DNA from: Armatimonadota bacterium
GTDB taxonomy: Bacteria; Cloacimonadota; Cloacimonadia; Cloacimonadales; TCS61
Reading direction: 5' to 3'
Length of the DNA: 10,470 nucleotides
Assembly: GCA_030612605.1 (NCBI GenBank)
Contig: JAUWNO010000041.1
Location: forward strand, 1 to 10,470
Shown: piece after piece, positions 6,392-10,470 of the stretch
Layout: every line of letters starts with the position of its first letter
Numbering within the stretch: the stretch's first letter is position 1
Position numbers and translations under genes: made by a program
The notes under the pieces: generated by a model
Database searches by the model: none
What the model was told of the DNA's origin: nothing
Seen by the model: only the letters and a program-made list of their open reading frames with translations

Positions 6392-6455
6392 TGTTCCATA
6401 GCCCCTGCTATGGAGCATATACATCACATAGCTGGAGCTATGTGACGAGAATATG
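6392..6455. repeat. Palindromic intergenic element B (two tandem hairpins with a shared core)
   Basis: Two hairpins with the same core, CATAGC-N4-GCTATG, start 30 nt apart. The first pairs 6392-6402 with 6407-6417 (loop CCCT, one G-T pair). The second pairs TCACATAGC (6424-6432) with GCTATGTGA (6437-6445) around TGGA. A further CATAT/ATATG pairing (6416-6420 with 6451-6455) can enclose the second but competes with the end of the first. Outside the core, paired positions differ in a compensating way. The element continues toward murB with GTGACTTCGTGGTGAA-like sequence (6461-6476). It looks REP-like; there is no ORF in 6275-6481. Confidence 0.6.
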
Positions 6456-6481
6456 TCTTTGTGACTTCGTGGTGAAATAAA

Positions 6482-7360
6482 ATGCAAAAAAAAGTAGATA
6501 TTGAAGATTTAAACTCGATTCGTTCAGAAAGTAATTTCAAGGATTATTCTCATATAAAGATTGGAAATAATGTACAGTATCTCTTTCTTCCTCGAAGTAT
6601 GAGTGATCTTGTTCTCATATTTGATTTTGCATCTAAAAATAAATTAGCGATTTTTCCAATTGGCGGTGGTTCAAATGTACTCTTAGGGAATGTAAAAAAC
6701 CGAGTTCTTTTTTTGGATCGTAAACTTCCAAAAATATGTGAGATAAATTCGGATGAGGTTTTGGTTTCGGCAAATTACAACATAAATTCATTGATCCTGA
6801 AATTAAAGAAAAGTAATCTTGGAGGTCTTGAATTTCTGGCAACTATTCCAGCTCATATCGGTGGAATAATAAAAATGAATGCTGGTGCTTTTGGCAAAAA
6901 TATTTCTGAATATCTTAAATGGATTAAGGTTTTGAATAAAAAAGGTGAAATCGAAATCATCCAAAAAGAGAAAATCGAATTTTCATACAGAAAATCTTCC
7001 ATCATAGATTATATCTTGAAAGCAGCATTTAAATTAGAAATAAAATCAGAAGAAGAAATTGATTCTCAAATAAATAAGTTTAGAAGAATCAGAGAGAAAA
7101 CTCAACCGATAAATTTTCCTAATCTGGGTTGTATTTTCAAGAATCCAAAAGGAGAATCTGCCGGTAAGATCATTGATGAATGCGGATTGAAAGGAGAAAA
7201 ATTCGGTGATGCTGAGATAAGTCAAAAACATGCGAATTTTATTATAAATAAAGGAAATGCCTGTTTTGATGATGTTAAGAACCTTATAAAATTAATCCAA
7301 GCAAAAGTTCATGCAAAAACCGGTATTGAACTGGAATTGGAAATTACGGTCTTAAATTAA
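6482..7360 (+). CDS. murB: UDP-N-acetylenolpyruvoylglucosamine reductase MurB
   Basis: A cytoplasmic FAD enzyme that reduces UDP-GlcNAc-enolpyruvate with NADPH to UDP-MurNAc, which MurC then uses. At 292 residues it fits the shorter type II MurBs. The FAD-binding region has PIGGGSNVLL (59-68), then LEFLATIPAHIGG (116-128) and KMNAGAFG (131-138). FSYRKS (167-172) holds the catalytic Arg170. NLGCIFKNP (214-222) is the family's GS(I/V)F.NP block, but the proton-donor Ser position is Cys217, a replacement known in part of the family. The terminal GIELELEIT (281-289) supplies the catalytic Glu, probably Glu287. The ATG at 6482 fits the usual N-terminus, but no Shine-Dalgarno is present and the sequence just upstream belongs to the palindromic region. 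The stop overlaps the ftsQ ATG by 1 nt. Confidence 0.95.
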   Translation: MQKKVDIEDLNSIRSESNFKDYSHIKIGNNVQYLFLPRSMSDLVLIFDFASKNKLAIFPIGGGSNVLLGNVKNRVLFLDRKLPKICEINSDEVLVSANYNINSLILKLKKSNLGGLEFLATIPAHIGGIIKMNAGAFGKNISEYLKWIKVLNKKGEIEIIQKEKIEFSYRKSSIIDYILKAAFKLEIKSEEEIDSQINKFRRIREKTQPINFPNLGCIFKNPKGESAGKIIDECGLKGEKFGDAEISQKHANFIINKGNACFDDVKNLIKLIQAKVHAKTGIELELEITVLN

Positions 7361-8106
7361 TGAAAAAAAGAGGTTCAAGTAGATATTTCGTTTTTTTTAT
7401 TTTTATTACGCTCATAATATTTCTGATTTTCTGGGGAGTGAAAAGCTTAATTGGAAACATGAGTTTTTTTGAAATCGAAGAAATCGAAATTGTAGGAAAT
7501 GTAAATCTGGAAACAGATTTCCTGCAAAGTTTTGTCAGAGATCTAGTAGGAGAAAATCTTTTTAAAATATCCAAAAAGGAAATCCTGAAGAAATATGAAA
7601 ATATTGTTCGTTTAAAAGACATTAAAGTTTATAGAATCATACCTGTAAAATTGAAATTAAAAATAATTGAAAGGATTGGAGTTTTTTATTTGAAAACGAG
7701 CGAAGGTGAACTTTTTCCAATCGATGATGATCAAATCGTTCTGGATAATGATAGTTTTTATCTCTCTGAAATTCGTCCGATAATTGAAACTGATATTGCA
7801 AAAAAAGATTTGTTCGTTGGAATGAAGATTGAACACGAAAATATTAAAAGAGTTTTTGTGTTTTGGCAAGAAATCCGATCTTATGATGAAAATTTTATTC
7901 ACAAAATTTCTGAGTTTTATATTGATGACAATGAGCTTGTGATGATTGAAGCAAATATGGGTTATAAAATAATTTTCGGTGAAGAGGATATCGAAAATAA
8001 ATTAAAAAGATTTACTTTTTTAGAACAGAATCGCGGTTTTGAAAAAGGAGATATTATAGATTTAAGATTTAGTAATTCGTTGATAATTCGAACGGAGGAA
8101 AAATGA
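7360..8106 (+). CDS. ftsQ: Cell division protein FtsQ/DivIB
   Basis: A bitopic membrane protein that links early and late divisome parts, in other bacteria by binding FtsL/FtsB. Its 248 residues show a short basic cytoplasmic tail (MKKRGSSR), one transmembrane helix at about 9-27, and a POTRA-like domain at about 36-103. That domain opens FEIEEIEIVGNVNLETDFLQ (37-56) and closes around VKLKLKIIERIG. The following beta domain ends GYKIIFGEEDIENKLKRF (201-218) and DIIDLRFSNSLIIR (231-244), the usual IDLRF-like closing strand. Overall conservation is low, as normal for FtsQ, and position between murB and ftsA strengthens the call. No ribosome site is visible and the ATG overlaps the murB stop (TAATG), so translation is presumably coupled. 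The 3' end overlaps ftsA by 4 nt. Confidence 0.9.
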   Translation: MKKRGSSRYFVFFIFITLIIFLIFWGVKSLIGNMSFFEIEEIEIVGNVNLETDFLQSFVRDLVGENLFKISKKEILKKYENIVRLKDIKVYRIIPVKLKLKIIERIGVFYLKTSEGELFPIDDDQIVLDNDSFYLSEIRPIIETDIAKKDLFVGMKIEHENIKRVFVFWQEIRSYDENFIHKISEFYIDDNELVMIEANMGYKIIFGEEDIENKLKRFTFLEQNRGFEKGDIIDLRFSNSLIIRTEEK

Positions 8107-9365
8107 AAAGCGGGAAAATCTTAACCGCAATAGATATTGGCACCACCAAGATCTGTGTAATTATCGCTGTTTTAGGTTCTGAGAACGAACTGGAAATAAA
8201 AGGAATCGGAAACAGCAAATCTGAAGGATTGGTAAATGGACTTGTTGTGGACATAATTAAAGCTTCAAAATCAATCTATGATGCCATCAAAGAAGCGGAA
8301 GAAATGGCTGGTTTTAAAGCAAAAAATATTTACGTGGGAATTGCCGGTGATCACATCAAAAGCCAGAATACTCTTGGCAGAATCTCTGTAGCAACAGGTC
8401 ATGAACCAAGCGAGATAACTCATCAACACATCACCGATGTTCTGAATGATGCACAAAACAATGTTAAGATTCAACCCGGAAATGACAGACTGGATATTAT
8501 TCACGTTATTCCTCAATACTATGAAATCGACGGTCAAAAAGGGATAATGAACCCTCTGAAAATGACAGGTGTAAATTTATCTGCTCGTGTTCATATTGTA
8601 ATGGCAGATATTAATACAATGAAAAATATTAAAAAATGCATAGAGGAATCAAACTATAAAGTCGAAGAAATTTTCTTGGAACCGATTGCTTCTTCTTTTG
8701 CAGTTTTGAACCAGGTTGAACGGGATCTCGGTTCGATTTTAATCGATATCGGAGGAGGGACAACAGATATTGCTGTATTTTTCAAAGGTAGTATTCGTTT
8801 CAGTACTGTACTTGCTTTAGGAGGAACTAATATCACTCAGGATATTGCGATTGGTCTTCAAACTTCTCCTAAGAATGCGGAAGCTATAAAAATAAATCAT
8901 GGTGATGCAATTGCTGCCACAATTCCTGAGGATAAAAAAATCGAAATTGAAGGAATTGGCGGCAGAGAATCCAAACAAAGAAGCCTGCGTTATATTTCGG
9001 AAATCATTGAAGCTCGAATGCGGGAAATCCTGGAAAATTCCTATTCAATCTTAAACGAAAATCATAATTTAAAGATGATTACTGCTGGTTTAACAATAAC
9101 AGGTGGTGCTTCATTACTCACAAATTCCGATAAATTAGCTTCGGAAATATTTAACATGGATACCAAAATTGGTTATCCTGATCTTACAAATTTATCCGGT
9201 CCCACTGATAGACTCAAAAGTCCAAAATTTGCCACTGTGGTTGGTATCCTCTATCATGTTCATCAAATTATTATGGGAAAGGAAAGCAAAATAAGCCAGC
9301 TAAAAAGAAATGATCCGATAGCTAACTTTTTTCAAAAAATTATAAATATTTTAAAAGATTTTTAG
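8103..9365 (+). CDS. ftsA: Cell division protein FtsA
   Basis: An actin-fold ATP-binding protein that tethers FtsZ filaments to the membrane and recruits later divisome proteins. Its 420 residues are normal. Phosphate loop 1 is TAIDIGTTKICVII (8-21), phosphate loop 2 is LIDIGGGTTDIAVF (213-226, with I212 before it) and the adenosine motif is LTITGGASLL (330-339). The FtsA-specific 1C region lies at about 85-165, in place of the MreB-type subdomain. FATVVGIL (376-383) is the usual C-terminal motif. The last residues, NFFQKIINILKDF (408-420), form the amphipathic membrane-targeting helix. GGAGG (8094-8098) sits 4 nt before the ATG, which overlaps the ftsQ stop (ATGA). Its own TAG stop overlaps the ftsZ Shine-Dalgarno. 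Confidence 0.97.
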   Translation: MKSGKILTAIDIGTTKICVIIAVLGSENELEIKGIGNSKSEGLVNGLVVDIIKASKSIYDAIKEAEEMAGFKAKNIYVGIAGDHIKSQNTLGRISVATGHEPSEITHQHITDVLNDAQNNVKIQPGNDRLDIIHVIPQYYEIDGQKGIMNPLKMTGVNLSARVHIVMADINTMKNIKKCIEESNYKVEEIFLEPIASSFAVLNQVERDLGSILIDIGGGTTDIAVFFKGSIRFSTVLALGGTNITQDIAIGLQTSPKNAEAIKINHGDAIAATIPEDKKIEIEGIGGRESKQRSLRYISEIIEARMREILENSYSILNENHNLKMITAGLTITGGASLLTNSDKLASEIFNMDTKIGYPDLTNLSGPTDRLKSPKFATVVGILYHVHQIIMGKESKISQLKRNDPIANFFQKIINILKDF

Positions 9366-9370
9366 GAGGT
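9364..9370 (+). promoter_or_regulatory. Strong Shine-Dalgarno of ftsZ overlapping the ftsA stop
   Basis: AGGAGGT begins with the last two bases of the ftsA TAG stop and ends 3 nt before the ftsZ ATG at 9374. It is the best ribosome site of the window, matching the need for FtsZ in much larger amounts than its neighbours, and it fixes the ftsZ start. Confidence 0.8.
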
Positions 9371-9373
9371 AAT

Positions 9374-10470
9374 ATGCTTGAGCTCGATCTAACACATGAT
9401 GAAATTCCGTTTGGAACAAATATTAAAATTTTCGGGGTGGGTGGTTCTGGTGGAAATGCCGTTAATACAATGATAGAAAATTCTCTTAAAGGAGTTGAAT
9501 TCATTGTGGCAAATACAGATATTTCCGAATTGCAAAAATCAAATGCAAAAGTAAAACTTCAGCTTGGGAAAATAACCACAAAAGGTTTGGGAGCAGGTGC
9601 AAACCCGGAAATCGGTGCAAAAGCAGCCGAAGAATCTATCGATGAAATTCGCAGCCATTTAGAAGGTGCAGATCTTGTATTTATTGCTGCTGGTATGGGT
9701 GGTGGAACCGGAACCGGAGCAGCTCCGATAATTGCAAACTTGGCAAGAGAAATGGATATTTTAACCATTGGCATCGTGAATAAACCTTTTAATATCGAAG
9801 GCAAAAAGAGAATATTGAATGCAGAAATGGGCATTAAAAAACTCAGCGAACTCGTGGATTCCCTAATGGTAGTTCCAAATGAAAAGCTGAAAGAAATCTA
9901 TGGAGATATGACTGTAATCGAAGCTTTTAAAAAAGCTGACAATATTCTTTTTGATGCAGTAAAAGCACTTTCCGATATGATAAATTACAGTGGATATATT
10001 GCAGTAGATTTTGCAGACCTGAAAACAATTATGGAAAAAAGAGGTTTTTCTTATATGGGAACAGGTGTTGGAGAAGGTGAAACAAGAGCAAAAGACGCTG
10101 TTGAATCTGCCATGAATAACCCGCTTCTTGTAGATATTTCATTTGAAAATTCTAAAGGTACTCTGATCAATATCACTGCCGGAAATGACGTTAAAATGAA
10201 TGAATTTGAAGAAATAACAAATACAATTGTAGCAAAAGCGGGTGATGATGGTCAAACAGCTATTGGAATTATTTTCGATGAAGAAATGAAAAATCAAATC
10301 AAAGTAACTCTCATTGCCACCGGTTTGGAAATCGCGGGAACTTCAAAATTTGAGCGAGATGTATTTGTTGCGACCAGTGAAAGCAACGATGAGGATATTG
10401 CAAAAACATTGGAAGTTATTAAAGATGCACAATCAATGGATTTAAGTAAAAAAGATACAGATGAAAAGAA
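9374..10470 (+). CDS. ftsZ: Cell division protein FtsZ, missing the C-terminal tail (3' end outside window)
   Basis: A tubulin-like GTPase that polymerises into the Z ring. 365 codons are present with no stop. The N-terminal GTPase domain shows IFGVGGSGGNAVNTMI (19-34), VANTDISELQ (45-54), TTKGLGAGANPEIG (68-81), the tubulin signature AGMGGGTGTGAAP (106-118) and NKPFNIEGKKR (136-146). The T7 synergy loop is YIAVDFADLK (208-217). Its two catalytic Asp residues (212, 215) are kept, but the usual Asn of NVDFAD is Ala210. The C-terminal domain includes YMGTGVGEGETRAKDAVESA (227-246), NITAGNDVKMNEFEEI (266-281) and KVTLIATGLE (310-319). Residues from about 325 begin the variable linker; the conserved C-terminal peptide that binds FtsA lies beyond the window. 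The gene follows ftsA by 8 nt with its own strong ribosome site. Confidence 0.97.
   Translation, partial: MLELDLTHDEIPFGTNIKIFGVGGSGGNAVNTMIENSLKGVEFIVANTDISELQKSNAKVKLQLGKITTKGLGAGANPEIGAKAAEESIDEIRSHLEGADLVFIAAGMGGGTGTGAAPIIANLAREMDILTIGIVNKPFNIEGKKRILNAEMGIKKLSELVDSLMVVPNEKLKEIYGDMTVIEAFKKADNILFDAVKALSDMINYSGYIAVDFADLKTIMEKRGFSYMGTGVGEGETRAKDAVESAMNNPLLVDISFENSKGTLINITAGNDVKMNEFEEITNTIVAKAGDDGQTAIGIIFDEEMKNQIKVTLIATGLEIAGTSKFERDVFVATSESNDEDIAKTLEVIKDAQSMDLSKKDTDEK

Noticed and set aside
6392..6455. CRISPR array
   Set aside because: Only two palindromic units with no conserved full-length direct repeat, no regular unique spacers and no cas genes.
61..9834. Minus-strand ORFs of 60-99 residues opposite the core genes
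   Set aside because: They all lie opposite well-supported conserved genes, have low-complexity composition and no recognisable motifs.

Overview
The window is a stretch of a bacterial division and cell wall (dcw) cluster, with every gene on the + strand: 3' part of mraY, a two-gene toxin-antitoxin module, murD, ftsW, murG, murC, murB, ftsQ, ftsA, and ftsZ cut off near its end. The DNA is AT-rich (about one third G+C by eye). The gene order and protein style suit a Gram-negative-type bacterium. A candidate lineage of the FCB group, such as Cloacimonadota, is my best guess, but no marker here settles it.

Layout. 2-514 is the C-terminal half of MraY (lipid I synthesis). 515-1344 is an 830 bp break in the cluster. 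It holds a RelE/ParE-type toxin (689-952), its small antitoxin (949-1149), and about 175-195 bp of non-coding DNA on each side. The downstream spacer carries a good sigma70-type promoter (TTGACT-17-CATAAT, 1142-1170) with a 7+7 bp palindrome inside it, then a hairpin-rich leader in front of murD. From 1345 to 6274, murD, ftsW, murG and murC are tightly packed (11 nt overlap, 12 nt gap, 0 nt gap). 6275-6481 is a second break of 207 bp. It contains no gene but two unrelated palindromic elements: a long imperfect inverted repeat with an inner 9 bp hairpin, and two tandem hairpins with the same CATAGC/GCTATG core. From 6482 to the end, murB, ftsQ, ftsA and ftsZ are again coupled by overlaps of 1 and 4 nt and an 8 nt gap.

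How the genes work together. MurB and MurC make UDP-MurNAc and add L-Ala, and MurD adds D-Glu. MraY and MurG build lipid I and lipid II. FtsW polymerises lipid II at the septum. FtsQ, FtsA and FtsZ form and anchor the division ring. The toxin-antitoxin pair and the murC-murB palindromes look like accessory insertions into an otherwise compact core operon. Both genes just after the breaks (murD, murB) lack a clear Shine-Dalgarno site.

Most worth a second look: the toxin-antitoxin module with its promoter/palindrome at the mraY-murD junction; the paired covarying hairpins before murB; FtsW with Leu in place of the conserved Glu of QPSE; and FtsZ with Ala in place of the near-invariant Asn of the T7 loop.
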